From Flammeovirgaceae bacterium 311 (GTDB taxonomy: Bacteria; Bacteroidota; Bacteroidia; Cytophagales; Cyclobacteriaceae): a stretch of 64,000 bases of DNA. Under the pieces are notes generated by a model. It saw only the letters and a list, made by a program, of their open reading frames with translations. It searched no databases and was not told the DNA's origin. Where the stretch lies: positions 2,062,501-2,126,500 of the forward strand of contig CP004371.1 in NCBI GenBank assembly GCA_000597885.1. The letters run 5' to 3'. Numbering within the stretch: position 1 is the stretch's first letter; every line of letters begins with the position of its first letter. Position numbers and translations under genes: made by a program. Positions 29,913 to 38,625 of the stretch are shown here, piece by piece.

Positions 29913-29949
29913 CAAAAAAAAACGGCTCCTGATCGGAGCCGTTTTTTTT
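29913..29949 (-). terminator. bidirectional rho-independent terminator
   Basis: Perfect stem AACGGCTCC / GGAGCCGTT with loop TGATC, flanked by A-run and T-run. Ends the two-gene amidohydrolase operon on the minus strand. Confidence 0.85.
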
Positions 29950-29960
29950 GGTTATACTTT

Positions 29961-31295
29961 TTACTGACCTGGGAGTGACTGGCCTGATGGTGACTCTCCG
30001 GGTTGGGATTCGTATTTATCCCTGAACTTTCGGTAAAGTTCAATGTGGCGGCTGGTCAGGTTTAGCTTACGGCCATCGATGAAGGCCATGGTCACATTGT
30101 TCGTGCGCATATCCAGGGCATCGCCATCGGAAACGAACAAGGTTGCTCTTTTTCCCTGCTCAAGGGTACCGGCTTCGTCGTCAACACCCAGTATTCTGGC
30201 AGTATTGGAGGTGATCATCTTAAGGGCTTCTTCCCTGTCTATTCCATAGGCAGCAGCAGTCCCGGCAAAGAAAGGCAGGTTGCGGCTGCTCTTCAGGTCA
30301 TCGTACAGCAGGCCTACCGTAATGCCTTCTTTCTGCAGCAGGGCCGGAAGTTTATAGGGCATGTCTACATCGTCTTCCGGCCTTTGGGGAAGCCGGTGCA
30401 GGTTAGCCACCAGTACCGGTATGTTGTTCTCCTTCAGAAAATCCTTTACATAAAGGGCATCTTCGGCTTCTACCACCACTATGTTTTTAACACCGTGCTT
30501 TTGGGCAGTTCTTACGGCCTCCACAATTTCCTTGGCATAATTAACGGTGATGTACAGGCGTTTGCTGCCATCGAACAGGCCTTTCATGGCTTCCAGCTTC
30601 AGGTTGGTTTCTTTTGGCTTGCCTCCCTGGCTGTAAGCTACGGCACTGCCCAGAAATGATTCGATATCGGCCTTATGCTGGTCGTAGTTTTTGTTCTTTT
30701 CGATAGGCCCCGGCTCTGCCCACCAGCCGGTGTGGCGGTATACGGAGGGCCAGTTCATCCAGATGCCATCATCAGCCTGCACCACGGCGTCTTCCCAGTT
30801 CCAGGCATCCAGCGCCACTACCGAAGAGGATCCGGAGATAAGACCACCGCGCGGAGCTACCTGCGCCATCAGAATGCCATTGGTACGAACGGTGGGTATC
30901 ACTTCAGAATCGGTATTGTAGGCAATCAGGGCACGGACATTGGGGTTGAAATCGCCTACCTCTTCATCGTCGATGGTAGAACGAACGGCATCTACCTCGC
31001 GCAGGCCCAGGTTGGTATAGGGCAGGATAAAGCCCGGGTACACGTGCTTTCCTTCCACGGATACTACTTCGTAGCCTTCCAGCGCCAGGCGCACATTAGT
31101 GGCATCTACCACGTTCTCGATCTTCCCGTCCCTGATCAGGATCGCACTGTTCTGGATCACCTGTCCATTGCCCAGGTGGGCCACCCCATTCATCAGGGCA
31201 ATGGGCTGTTGCTGGGCGGGTGCCGGCGCAGGGGCCTGTGCCTGGCTAAGCAGCGGCAGGCCCAGTAAGGCTGTATATAAGATTAGTTTTTTCAT
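29961..31295 (-). CDS. exported amidohydrolase-family protein
   Basis: 444 residues with a signal peptide (LLGLPLLSQAQAPAPAPAQ). Amidohydrolase-like composite beta domain and barrel: GNGQVIQNSAILIRDGKIENV, VEGKHVYPGFI, and the C-terminal TSNTARILGVDDEAGTLEQG, which is typical of imidazolonepropionase-like enzymes. The usual HxH metal motif after GKHVYPGFI is replaced by PYTN, so a standard metal centre looks incomplete and the protein may be inactive or a partner subunit. It follows the larger amidohydrolase by 50 bases on the same strand; they likely form one exported complex. Confidence 0.85.
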   Translation of the reverse strand: MKKLILYTALLGLPLLSQAQAPAPAPAQQQPIALMNGVAHLGNGQVIQNSAILIRDGKIENVVDATNVRLALEGYEVVSVEGKHVYPGFILPYTNLGLREVDAVRSTIDDEEVGDFNPNVRALIAYNTDSEVIPTVRTNGILMAQVAPRGGLISGSSSVVALDAWNWEDAVVQADDGIWMNWPSVYRHTGWWAEPGPIEKNKNYDQHKADIESFLGSAVAYSQGGKPKETNLKLEAMKGLFDGSKRLYITVNYAKEIVEAVRTAQKHGVKNIVVVEAEDALYVKDFLKENNIPVLVANLHRLPQRPEDDVDMPYKLPALLQKEGITVGLLYDDLKSSRNLPFFAGTAAAYGIDREEALKMITSNTARILGVDDEAGTLEQGKRATLFVSDGDALDMRTNNVTMAFIDGRKLNLTSRHIELYRKFRDKYESQPGESPSGQSLPGQ

Positions 31296-31345
31296 GTTAA
31301 TTGCGTACAGATCTCCCTTTTCAGGGAGATGACGGTTAAAAATGA

Positions 31346-34300
31346 TTAATGAGCCTCGTGCTGGCTTTGGTGTACATGGTTAAAGCCGCCCAGGTCTTCG
31401 CAATGCCACACCTTTTGCTGTTTTACAGCCACTGGTTTGGTAGCGCCGCCGTTTTTCTTTTCTTCCTGCATTTTCAGGATCAGGCGGGCCCGCTCCTGCT
31501 GTAGTTCGCGGCGCATCTGCTCATCGCACTCCAGGTCGTAATAGATCACGCCATCTACCATGGTCTTGAGAGGCTTGGCATAAATGGCCAGTGGGTTATC
31601 ATTCCAGAGTACCAGGTCGGCATCTTTACCGGCTTTGATAGAGCCCATGCGGCCATCCAGGTGCAGCAGCTTAGCCGGGTTCAGTGTTACCATTTTCCAG
31701 GCGTCCTCTTCGGTCATGCCGCCGTATTTCACAGTTTTGGCGGCCTCCTGATTCAGGCGGCGGGCCATTTCGGCATCGTCGGAGTTGATGGCGGTTACCA
31801 CGCCCTGGTTGTGCATGAGCGCGGCATTGTAGGGAATTGCCTCCTGCACCTCCATTTTGTACAGCCACCAGTCGGCAAAAGTAGAGGCACCCACGCCATG
31901 TTTGGCCATTTTATCGGCTACTTTATATCCCTCCAGAATGTGGGTAAAGGTATTGATGGTAAAGCCAAAATCTTCGGCCACCTTCATCAGCATATTGATT
32001 TCCGACTGCACATAGGAGTGGCTGGTGATGTAGCGCTCGCTGTTCAGGATCTGTACCAGGGTTTCCAGTTCCAGGTCTCTGCGCGGCGCAGTGGCGCTGG
32101 CTTTAGCTCTTCTGGAGAGGCCGTTGTAATCTTTCCAGGCCTGCTCATAGGCGCGGGCACGGGTAAAGGCATCTACCATTACCTGCTCCACGCCCATACG
32201 GGTTTGCGGAAAGCGCTCGGTATAATGCGGGCCCCAGTTTGCCTGCTTCACGTTCTCGCCCAGGGCAAACTTGATGTAGCCATCGGCACCCTGGATCTTC
32301 ATCTCCTCCGGCGATTTTCCCCAGCGCAGCTTGATCAGGCCAGACTGGCCCCCTATCGGGTTGGCAGAGCCGTGCAGCAATTGTGCCGCCGTTACACCAC
32401 CCGCCAGCTGGCGGTAAATGTTGATGTCTTCAGAATTGATCACATCGCCAATGCGCACCTCGGCCGTTACCGACTGCGAAGCTTCGTTCACGCCACCCTG
32501 TATGGCGATGTGGGAGTGCTCATCGATAATGCCGGATGTAAGATGCTTGCCAGTGCCGTCTATCACTTCGGCCCCTGTTGCAGTAAGGTTGTTACCAATC
32601 TGCCTGATCTTGCCCCCTTCTACCAGTACATCGGCATTTTGCATGATGCCTTCGGCCTCGTTCGTCCATACGGTGGCACCTTTAATCAGGTAGCGTCTGG
32701 CCTCAAGTGGTTTTACCTGCCCATAAGCCAGGAAAGGCTGTGGTATTTCGCCGGGCTTTGGCAGGGCTGCTGCAGGCTTTTTGTCCTCCTGCTTACGCTC
32801 CTTTGCCGGACCGGTGTAGCTAAGGGTAAAAGGCATTTCCTGCCCCTGCTCGTTACGGCCAAGACCTTTCCAGTTCCTGCCATCCCACCAGCCGCTAAGG
32901 CGCACCAGCCGGGTACGGCTGGTATCTTTTGGGGAGGGGTTAAAGGTGAGGTTAATCAGGTTCTCCCCTACCAGCGCATTCATGTCATGACCGGTGGTAT
33001 CAGATTCCATCAGCCTGAACTTAACTTTATCGGCTGGTCCGCTGATTTCGATATTATAGGAGTTTTCCCCCAGGTTTAGCCTGTAGTTGCCCGCCAGCTC
33101 CTGTGCCGGCATGGCTTTCAGTTCATAGCGTTTGCCACTGATCCAGTTCTCATAAATCGTGGCATCATCTTCCAGCACATCGCCGGAGGTAATGATAAAG
33201 TTGGCCAGCATGTCCTTGCGCAGCGCCCCTACTTTATTGCCGGCACCTACCAGCTGGGCGGGGGTATACGTCAGTGCCTTAATGGCTGCCTGCTTATCCA
33301 GTCCGTGCTTTACTGCTTTGCGCAGGTTTTCCCAGAAGGCTTTTTTCTCCTTCAGGCCATCAGTGGTAAAGGCAAACTCGATCCCCTTCTGCTGCAGCAG
33401 CATGGGGTTATAGGGAGCCATTTCCCAATTTTTCATATCGGCCAGGCTCACGTTCATTTCATCGAGCGGGTCGCTTACATCATAAGCCTCGTGGAAGTTG
33501 AGGGGGATGATCAGCCGGGCAGCTGTTGCTTTAATGGCGTCCAGGCGCTGGTACTCATCGCCGGCACCCCGGATAATGTACTGCTGCCCGAATTCATCGC
33601 CTATTTTATCGGCACGCAGCACAGAGAGCATATCCTTTACCTCGAAGATCTGGGGCAGGCTTTGCAACTCCTGAAAAGCATTAAGGGAGCGATCTATAAA
33701 AGGTTTTTCCTGCTGGCTGGTATACCAGCGTGCATCCAGGTAGGTCTGGCGTATCAGGGCAATGGCGCCCATCAGCGAGCCCGGGTAATCCTGGCGGGAG
33801 GTGCCCTTGTCGAAAGACAGGTGCGCCGATGCCCTTGGGTTCAGGATCACCTTGTGTGCCTTATCATCGGCCAGGGTAACCAATGCGCCGGTACCGCGGG
33901 CAATGCCATCGTGGCGGTGGGTAAGCACAGTGCTAAAACCCAGCTCCCGCAAGGCTTTGGCTTCGCTTTCATTTACGTTGAATTCAGAAACCGCATCATA
34001 CTCGGCTCTGATGGCCTCGTTCCAGGCATAGGCGCCGGGGGTATTGGTTTCCATTTGCGGTCCATCGGCACGGGTGGCTCTTTTCTTTTCCTCCACCGGA
34101 GGCAGGCCATAACTGGCGTACAGCTCCACCAGGCCCGGATAGATCCAGCGGCCTTTCAGATCCTGTACCGTAGTACCGGGGGGAATCATCATATTTTTCC
34201 CGACAGCCACCACTTTGCCATTTTCGATCAGCAGGGTGGCGTCTTCAATCGTGGTCTGGTAGTCCTGCACTACCGTTGCGTGTGTAAAGGCGTGTCGCTG

Positions 34301-34405
34301 GGGCCGGTTATCGCTCACCCCGTTCACGGGGAAGCCCTCCTGCGCCAGTACCGGCTGCAGTAGCAGTGCAGCGGCCGCCATTAGGGGTAATAAAATCCTC
34401 TTCAT
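31346..34405 (-). CDS. exported double amidohydrolase-family protein
   Basis: 1019 residues with a signal peptide (LLPLMAAAALLLQPVLAQE). Two amidohydrolase modules in a row: residues ~35-430, with a degenerate metal region (GRWIYPGLVELYASYG, no HxH), and residues ~560-985, with GKHLTSGIIDEHSHIAI, where the HSH metal pair is present, plus TAINSDDAEMARRLNQEA containing the late Asp and TLNPAKLLHLDGRMGSIKAG. A beta insert lies between them. Such tandem proteins are widespread in Bacteroidota and are annotated as imidazolonepropionase-like; the substrate is unknown. First gene of a two-gene operon. Confidence 0.85.
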   Translation of the reverse strand: MKRILLPLMAAAALLLQPVLAQEGFPVNGVSDNRPQRHAFTHATVVQDYQTTIEDATLLIENGKVVAVGKNMMIPPGTTVQDLKGRWIYPGLVELYASYGLPPVEEKKRATRADGPQMETNTPGAYAWNEAIRAEYDAVSEFNVNESEAKALRELGFSTVLTHRHDGIARGTGALVTLADDKAHKVILNPRASAHLSFDKGTSRQDYPGSLMGAIALIRQTYLDARWYTSQQEKPFIDRSLNAFQELQSLPQIFEVKDMLSVLRADKIGDEFGQQYIIRGAGDEYQRLDAIKATAARLIIPLNFHEAYDVSDPLDEMNVSLADMKNWEMAPYNPMLLQQKGIEFAFTTDGLKEKKAFWENLRKAVKHGLDKQAAIKALTYTPAQLVGAGNKVGALRKDMLANFIITSGDVLEDDATIYENWISGKRYELKAMPAQELAGNYRLNLGENSYNIEISGPADKVKFRLMESDTTGHDMNALVGENLINLTFNPSPKDTSRTRLVRLSGWWDGRNWKGLGRNEQGQEMPFTLSYTGPAKERKQEDKKPAAALPKPGEIPQPFLAYGQVKPLEARRYLIKGATVWTNEAEGIMQNADVLVEGGKIRQIGNNLTATGAEVIDGTGKHLTSGIIDEHSHIAIQGGVNEASQSVTAEVRIGDVINSEDINIYRQLAGGVTAAQLLHGSANPIGGQSGLIKLRWGKSPEEMKIQGADGYIKFALGENVKQANWGPHYTERFPQTRMGVEQVMVDAFTRARAYEQAWKDYNGLSRRAKASATAPRRDLELETLVQILNSERYITSHSYVQSEINMLMKVAEDFGFTINTFTHILEGYKVADKMAKHGVGASTFADWWLYKMEVQEAIPYNAALMHNQGVVTAINSDDAEMARRLNQEAAKTVKYGGMTEEDAWKMVTLNPAKLLHLDGRMGSIKAGKDADLVLWNDNPLAIYAKPLKTMVDGVIYYDLECDEQMRRELQQERARLILKMQEEKKNGGATKPVAVKQQKVWHCEDLGGFNHVHQSQHEAH

Positions 34406-34681
34406 GTAGTCTGAACGTATATTTGAACGTTAATGGTGCCATAAGATATGGAAGAATTTCTTTAGAGCAGGGCTTGATTATTAATTTTAAGCTACAATGC
34501 TTAGAAGATGGCTTATGATCCAGAAGGGAAACCATATTATTTGTTGAAGCTGTCGCTTTTTTTCCTGCCTACACACTACGTCAAACCTCTGCCATTTCTT
34601 GTTCATCAGCAGCAGGTATATTATGTTAGTAAATGCAAATCATAGTAACTAAAACATCCAAACCATATGGCAGAAAAACGC

Positions 34682-34730
34682 GATAACAACTAAATAAATA
34701 GTTAGTACTGCGTTTATTTTGTAGTTGTGC
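34682..34730 (+). repeat. short attC-like site at left border (attC0)
   Basis: ATAACAACTAAATAAATAG opposes CTGCGTTTATTTTGTAGTTG: the same AACAAC...AATAAA / TTTATT...GTT arms as the full sites, but with only ~10 bases between them. R' is GTTGTGC (34724-34730) and opens cassette 1. It may be a deleted attC or a relic attI. The ~275 bases between it and the amidohydrolase gene hold no gene I can recognise. Confidence 0.55.
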
Positions 34731-34740
34731 TTAATACAAA

Positions 34741-35193
34741 ATGGAAAAGATAGGTCTCCAGGCTAAAACGAAAGCTGAACCAGGTGTGGCGGAAAAGTAC
34801 TGGTTCGAAAACGAGCATATAGGTTTGAGACGTACACTTTTTCATCGGGTACACATTCCTCTATCAGAATTCTCTTCGGGTTTAGATTATGAACCTCAAC
34901 CAGTGAAAATTGAAATTGTAATGGAATGGCTCGATTTAAATTTGCCTGACCCTGACAATTTAGATGGTCTTAATCTGAAAAGTTCTCCTGAAGACCAAAC
35001 AGAAGTATCGCTATATTTAGGAATGGCTCATAATCCATGTGACATTATAAAAATGAATTGGAAAAGAACGGCCGAGCATATTTATAACATTCATTGCGAG
35101 CTTTTTATTGATTTTGAATTCGAAGGAGTTGCCGAAAACGAGATCTTTAAATTTGAAACAGTAGTAAGGCTTGACCCGGAAATAAAAGAATAA
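34741..35193 (+). CDS. hypothetical protein, cassette 1
   Basis: 150 residues, acidic, no signal peptide or membrane segment. Motifs VMEWLDLNLPDPDNLDGLN and HIYNIHCELFIDFEFEGVAE suggest a beta-rich soluble protein. Not recognised. The cassette opens GTTGTGCTTAATA and closes TACTAAGCACAAC (complementary but for one base), and the ATG lies 17 bases after the recombination point, so it fills the cassette. Confidence 0.75.
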   Translation: MEKIGLQAKTKAEPGVAEKYWFENEHIGLRRTLFHRVHIPLSEFSSGLDYEPQPVKIEIVMEWLDLNLPDPDNLDGLNLKSSPEDQTEVSLYLGMAHNPCDIIKMNWKRTAEHIYNIHCELFIDFEFEGVAENEIFKFETVVRLDPEIKE

Positions 35194-35200
35194 ATACTAA

Positions 35201-35324
35201 GCACAACAACAGAATAAAACAAGGGCTGTCAGAGCTCTTTGCCATTGAACTACAAAACAGATACTTTGCGTCGGATCATGAAGGGGCGGTCAGCAGCCCC
35301 TGCTTTATTCAATGGACGTTAGCC
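35201..35324 (+). repeat. attC1
   Basis: R'' GCACAAC, L'' GAATAAAACA, L' TGCTTTATTC, R' GTTAGCC. The inner arms AGGGCTG and CAGCCCC extend the stem. 124 bp. Confidence 0.88.
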
Positions 35325-35363
35325 ATAACCAAAATATCGCCACAATTAATAAACTTCTCAACT

Positions 35364-35630
35364 ATGACAGGCGGCGTAGGATTTTCGAAACAAGGACATG
35401 ACTCCTTTAAAAGCAATAGAAGGCTATTGAATAATAGGACTTCTATGAAGGATAATCCATATGCTGCAGCAGGTGTGGACGGTAACGGTGAACGTGACCC
35501 ATCAATTACAATAGAATTAGAAGAATGGCGTGACGCAAAAAGGAAAAGAGAAAATAAACTAAGGCTACTAATACTGGGGTTACTAATACCGCTGGTAGCA
35601 TTGATAGCTTTATTGACCGCCATTCTTTGA
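35364..35630 (+). CDS. small membrane protein, cassette 2 (paralogue of cassette 11)
   Basis: 88 residues: a soluble N-terminus (MTGGVGFSKQGHDSFKSN), a conserved SMKDNPYAA, a charged segment EEWRDAKRKRENK and one C-terminal membrane helix (LLILGLLIPLVALIALLTAIL split over residues ~67-88). The protein at 52016-52279 has the same layout and most of the same residues, so the pair is one cassette-borne family present twice with different attC arms. Function not recognised. A tail-anchored protein with cytoplasmic N-terminus is predicted. Confidence 0.75.
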   Translation: MTGGVGFSKQGHDSFKSNRRLLNNRTSMKDNPYAAAGVDGNGERDPSITIELEEWRDAKRKRENKLRLLILGLLIPLVALIALLTAIL

Positions 35631-35660
35631 AGAGTATTAGATAATAAAAAATAAGGCTAT

Positions 35661-35785
35661 GGCTAACAACAGAATAAAGCAATCGCCCCACAGCTCCGTT
35701 GCCATTGACCCTGCAAGGTGCTAACTTATCGTACTCTATGAACCGCAGGTTGACGGGCGCCTGCTTTATTCAACGGACGTTGGCA
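35661..35785 (+). repeat. attC2
   Basis: R'' GGCTAAC, L'' GAATAAAGCA, L' TGCTTTATTC, R' GTTGGCA; 125 bp. Closes cassette 2, which opens GTTAGCCATAACC. Confidence 0.88.
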
Positions 35786-35799
35786 GTAATAAAATCATC

Positions 35800-36174
35800 A
35801 TGGAAACAACGGACTTCCTAATAATTTATCTTCCTTCTTTGCTGTTCTTTATTGTATGGCTGACAATGCAACAAATAACGGGGAAGCATGACGGAAAGCT
35901 GTTTTTGTTGCTCTCAACACTGATTATATTGTTGTTAATAATAGGGTTCATAACATCGGCTTTATGGACGGAGATTACTCCAGTTGGTAATGCTTTATTA
36001 TTTTCAAGCCCTTTATGGCTATTAGGACCAGCCTTAATATATTTTGGCAAAAAGGTGGAAGATCCATCAAAAAGAAGACTTATCGGAAGCTTAATGTTAA
36101 TTCTATTGTCTCCATTAAGCAGTATCGGGTGTTTTTTCCTTTTACTATTAACTGGACAAGTAACAGGGACATAA
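35800..36174 (+). CDS. four-helix membrane protein, cassette 3
   Basis: 124 residues almost entirely hydrophobic: helices near residues 5-24, 33-53, 64-84 and 96-118, separated by short charged loops (TGKHDGK, KKVEDPSKRR). No family recognised. The cassette opens GTTGGCAGTAATA and closes TACTACTGCCAAC. An identical copy lies at 45863-46237 on the other strand. Confidence 0.75.
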   Translation: METTDFLIIYLPSLLFFIVWLTMQQITGKHDGKLFLLLSTLIILLLIIGFITSALWTEITPVGNALLFSSPLWLLGPALIYFGKKVEDPSKRRLIGSLMLILLSPLSSIGCFFLLLLTGQVTGT

Positions 36175-36189
36175 ATAAAAATATACTAC

Positions 36190-36309
36190 TGCCAACAACA
36201 GAATAAAGCAAATGCCCCCAGCCCATTCAGCCATTGACAATGCGGAAAGCAACTTTTGCGTACATTCGGCAAAGGGCAGTGCAGGGCATCTGCTTTATTC
36301 AATGGACGT
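36190..36309 (+). repeat. attC3, interrupted at R' by IS-A
   Basis: R'' TGCCAAC, L'' GAATAAAGCA, central CATTGACAATG mini-hairpin, L' TGCTTTATTC, then GGACGT where the IS begins. The rest of R' (ACGTTATG) continues at 38032. Confidence 0.88.
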
Positions 36310-38031
36310 CAGTCTGTGCGAAAAGCACCGCTGTTAAAACTGTTGAATTTTCTTCAGTTTAACAACAGGTTTAGCTAAATTAAGGGATGCACCATCTGAC
36401 GGGAAGAGATCGTAATCAGACTTTTTCAACTAGTCTGGAGGCATCCATATCAGCTGATAATCCAGTTAGGGTCATTGATGCTTTTGTAGATGCACTGCCC
36501 CTTTTGGAGATGGGTTTCAAGGGAGTGGAGCCCAAAGCTACGGGCAGACCCTCTTTTGATCCTGCTCATCTTTTGAAGCTCTACCTGTATGGCTACTACA
36601 ACAGGATCAGATCAAGCAGAAAGCTGGAGACAGAATGCAGAAGGAATCTTGAAGTGCAGTGGCTGCTACAGGGGCTCTGTCCTGCCTATCATACCATCGC
36701 TGACTTCAGGAAAGAGCATCCCCAGCAGCTCAAGCAGGTCTTCAAGGCCTTTGTAGCTTTTCTTAATGATGCTCACCTGCTTAAGGGCAAATATGTAGCC
36801 ATAGATGGCACAAAGATCAGAGCAGTGAATTCCAGAAAGAACAACTACAACCAAAAGAAGATAGAGCGCCAGCTTAGCTACATACAAGAAAAGATAGATG
36901 ATTACTTGGATCTGTTGGAAGAGGAAGATCAAAAGGAAGCCCATGATGTCAAAGGCTCCAGGGCTGACATCGAAGTGGCTCTTAAGCACCTGGAGAAGCG
37001 AAAGCTCAAGTACGAGCAGATGGAAAAAGAGGTAGCGCAAAGTGATGACGGACAGGTATCTACTTCAGATAAAGAAAGCAGAGCCCTAATCCAGCACCAT
37101 AATGTAGTGGAGGTAAGCTACAACAGCCAGGCAGCAGTCGATAGCAAACACTGCCTAATCATCCACTACCAGGCCCTCAACAAGAACGATTCTAAAGCAC
37201 TAGCTCCTACAGCTCTTGCAGCTAAACAAGCACTAGGAAAGAAAAGAATCACTGTACTGGCTGACAAAGCCTATCATAGCGGAGAACAGCTAAGTGAGTG
37301 CCTGGACAATGGCATCATCACCATAGTGGCGTATAAAGAACCTGCCAGAGATCCTGTGCCAACTGCTGCTTATTATCTGGAGCAGTTCCATTATGATGAA
37401 AAGAAAGACCATTATATCTGTCCTAAAGGGGAAGTGCTTTCTAGCAATGGGTCCTGGTATGAGAAGCATAAGGTAAGCTTGGAAAAGAAAAATGCTTCTC
37501 CTTATATGGTCAAGCATTACAAGACCAAAGCCTGCCTTTGCTGTGCAGCCAAGGCGCTATGCACCATAAATAAGGCAGGAAGACTAATAGAACGCTCCGA
37601 GCATGCTGGAGTGATCAAAAGCAACAACCAGAGGGTAATGCGCCAAAAAGAAGTTTATCGTAAAAGACAAGCTATTGTAGAGCATCCTTTTGGTACCATC
37701 AAAAGAGCATGGGGCTACAGCTATACGCTGATGAAGGGACTGAAAAAAGTGGACGGAGAGCTGGGGCTTATCTTTACCTGCTACAACCTTAGGAGAGCTG
37801 TGTCCATCCTCTCGGTGCCTAAGCTGCTCAAACTACTGAAAAGCTACACCAAGTGGCCAGTGGCTGCTTTGTCTTCACTTACAGCGCTTTACCTGATGCT
37901 TTTTAGCTAACTTCTACTTTTTGGAGCGGATAATAGGCAACTTATGAAGCTGCGCTAGGAGTGGCTGAAAATGGGTCTAATAGGAAGCAAAAGCCCCTTT
38001 TTTCAAGAGAGAAGAGTTTTTGCACACTCTG
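36310..38031 (+). mobile_element. IS-A copy 1 (IS1182-type), in attC3
   Basis: 1722 bp. Terminal inverted repeats CAGTCTGTGCGAAAA (left) and CAGAGTGTGCAAAAA (right, reverse complement). Flanked by ACGT at 36306-36309 and 38032-38035, a 4-bp duplication of the palindromic centre of GGACGTT in the attC. One full transposase gene inside. Confidence 0.9.
36387..37910 (+). CDS. IS1182-family transposase (IS-A, copy 1)
   Basis: 507 residues. N-terminal DUF772-like region (GRPSFDPAHLLKLYLYGYYN, RSSRKLETECRRNLEVQWLL, TIADFRKEHP), then the DDE catalytic fold with acidic residues in VAIDGTKIRA, TVLADKAYHSGE and [14 protein letters not shown] coiled, charged insert lies between the first and second Asp, and a CLCCAAKALC cysteine cluster before the Glu. 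The ATG is preceded by AAGGG. Intact, and identical in protein sequence to two further copies, so recently active. Confidence 0.93.
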   Translation: MHHLTGRDRNQTFSTSLEASISADNPVRVIDAFVDALPLLEMGFKGVEPKATGRPSFDPAHLLKLYLYGYYNRIRSSRKLETECRRNLEVQWLLQGLCPAYHTIADFRKEHPQQLKQVFKAFVAFLNDAHLLKGKYVAIDGTKIRAVNSRKNNYNQKKIERQLSYIQEKIDDYLDLLEEEDQKEAHDVKGSRADIEVALKHLEKRKLKYEQMEKEVAQSDDGQVSTSDKESRALIQHHNVVEVSYNSQAAVDSKHCLIIHYQALNKNDSKALAPTALAAKQALGKKRITVLADKAYHSGEQLSECLDNGIITIVAYKEPARDPVPTAAYYLEQFHYDEKKDHYICPKGEVLSSNGSWYEKHKVSLEKKNASPYMVKHYKTKACLCCAAKALCTINKAGRLIERSEHAGVIKSNNQRVMRQKEVYRKRQAIVEHPFGTIKRAWGYSYTLMKGLKKVDGELGLIFTCYNLRRAVSILSVPKLLKLLKSYTKWPVAALSSLTALYLMLFS

Positions 38032-38048
38032 ACGTTATGTACAAGCAA

Positions 38049-38546
38049 ATGAAACTCAACCTGTACATCATCATCATTATTGCATCAATAGCAAGTGTAG
38101 CTTTCTCTTGCGGCAGTTCAAGGAAAAACATATCTGAAATTGAGGCGGCTCACAATCTTAAAGAAAAAAAGCTCGGTAAGATAGGCTACTATATCTCCAT
38201 ACCTAAAGGATATAAAATAGTGGAGACTGAAGGCGTTGATTACTACGTGTACCAGTTTCAGCCAAAAGATATTACGACAAAAAACCTGCTAACCGGCGGA
38301 CTCTATTATGGCGGATATCCAAGTAAGATAGAGCCTGAAGATAAGAGCTGTAAAACAAAAGTGATTGAAGCAGATCTACTTGATAAAGATGTCGATTGGC
38401 AGGTATTTGACTGTAATAATGCTTATTCAGTACAAACCATCATTGACATTGATGATTGGGCAAAATTTCATGCCTTTGGTAATGCACAATCACAAGAGGA
38501 CGTGCAGACCCTAATTGAAATCTACTCTACATTAAGAAAGAAATAA
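38049..38546 (+). CDS. lipoprotein, cassette 4
   Basis: 165 residues from the ATG at 38049, chosen because the signal peptide starts there; an in-frame ATG at 38037 adds four residues, and reading further left would enter the IS. Lipobox AFSC near residue 18, then CGSSRKN. The mature part is soluble with IGYYISIPKGYKIVETEG and DWQVFDCNNAYS; not recognised. Likely a periplasm- or surface-facing lipoprotein. Cassette opens GTTATGTACAAGC and closes GCCTGTACATAAC. Confidence 0.8.
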   Translation: MKLNLYIIIIIASIASVAFSCGSSRKNISEIEAAHNLKEKKLGKIGYYISIPKGYKIVETEGVDYYVYQFQPKDITTKNLLTGGLYYGGYPSKIEPEDKSCKTKVIEADLLDKDVDWQVFDCNNAYSVQTIIDIDDWAKFHAFGNAQSQEDVQTLIEIYSTLRKK

Positions 38547-38556
38547 AATAGCCTGT

Positions 38557-38574
38557 ACATAACAACAGTTGCCA
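38557..38574 (+). repeat. collapsed attC4
   Basis: ACATAACAACA is joined directly to GTTGCCA: R'' of cassette 4 fused to R' of cassette 5, with the ~105-bp body of the site missing. Both halves still match the opposite ends of their own cassettes. Confidence 0.75.
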
Positions 38575-38625
38575 ATAATATAACCATCCATTAACTGACA
38601 TTAAGAAAGCAAACCATCGACATTT

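Larger units (their letters stand above)
35775..38031 (+). repeat. cassette 3 plus IS-A: one arm of a 2257-bp inverted duplication
   Basis: This block recurs in reverse orientation at 44006-46262 with no difference that I can find in the encoded proteins. The outer edges are GGACGTT (in attC2) and the right IS end. Confidence 0.85.

Noticed and set aside
31661-33079. Long open frame (472 codons) on the plus strand
   Set aside because: It lies wholly antisense to the clear amidohydrolase gene, has no domain pattern and its residues reflect the complementary codons.
33305-34363. Long plus-strand open frame (352 codons)
   Set aside because: Antisense shadow of the same amidohydrolase gene; no recognisable motif.
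37971-38048. Longer start for the cassette 4 lipoprotein
   Set aside because: It begins inside the IS and would bury the signal peptide; the ATG at 38049 gives a proper lipoprotein start.
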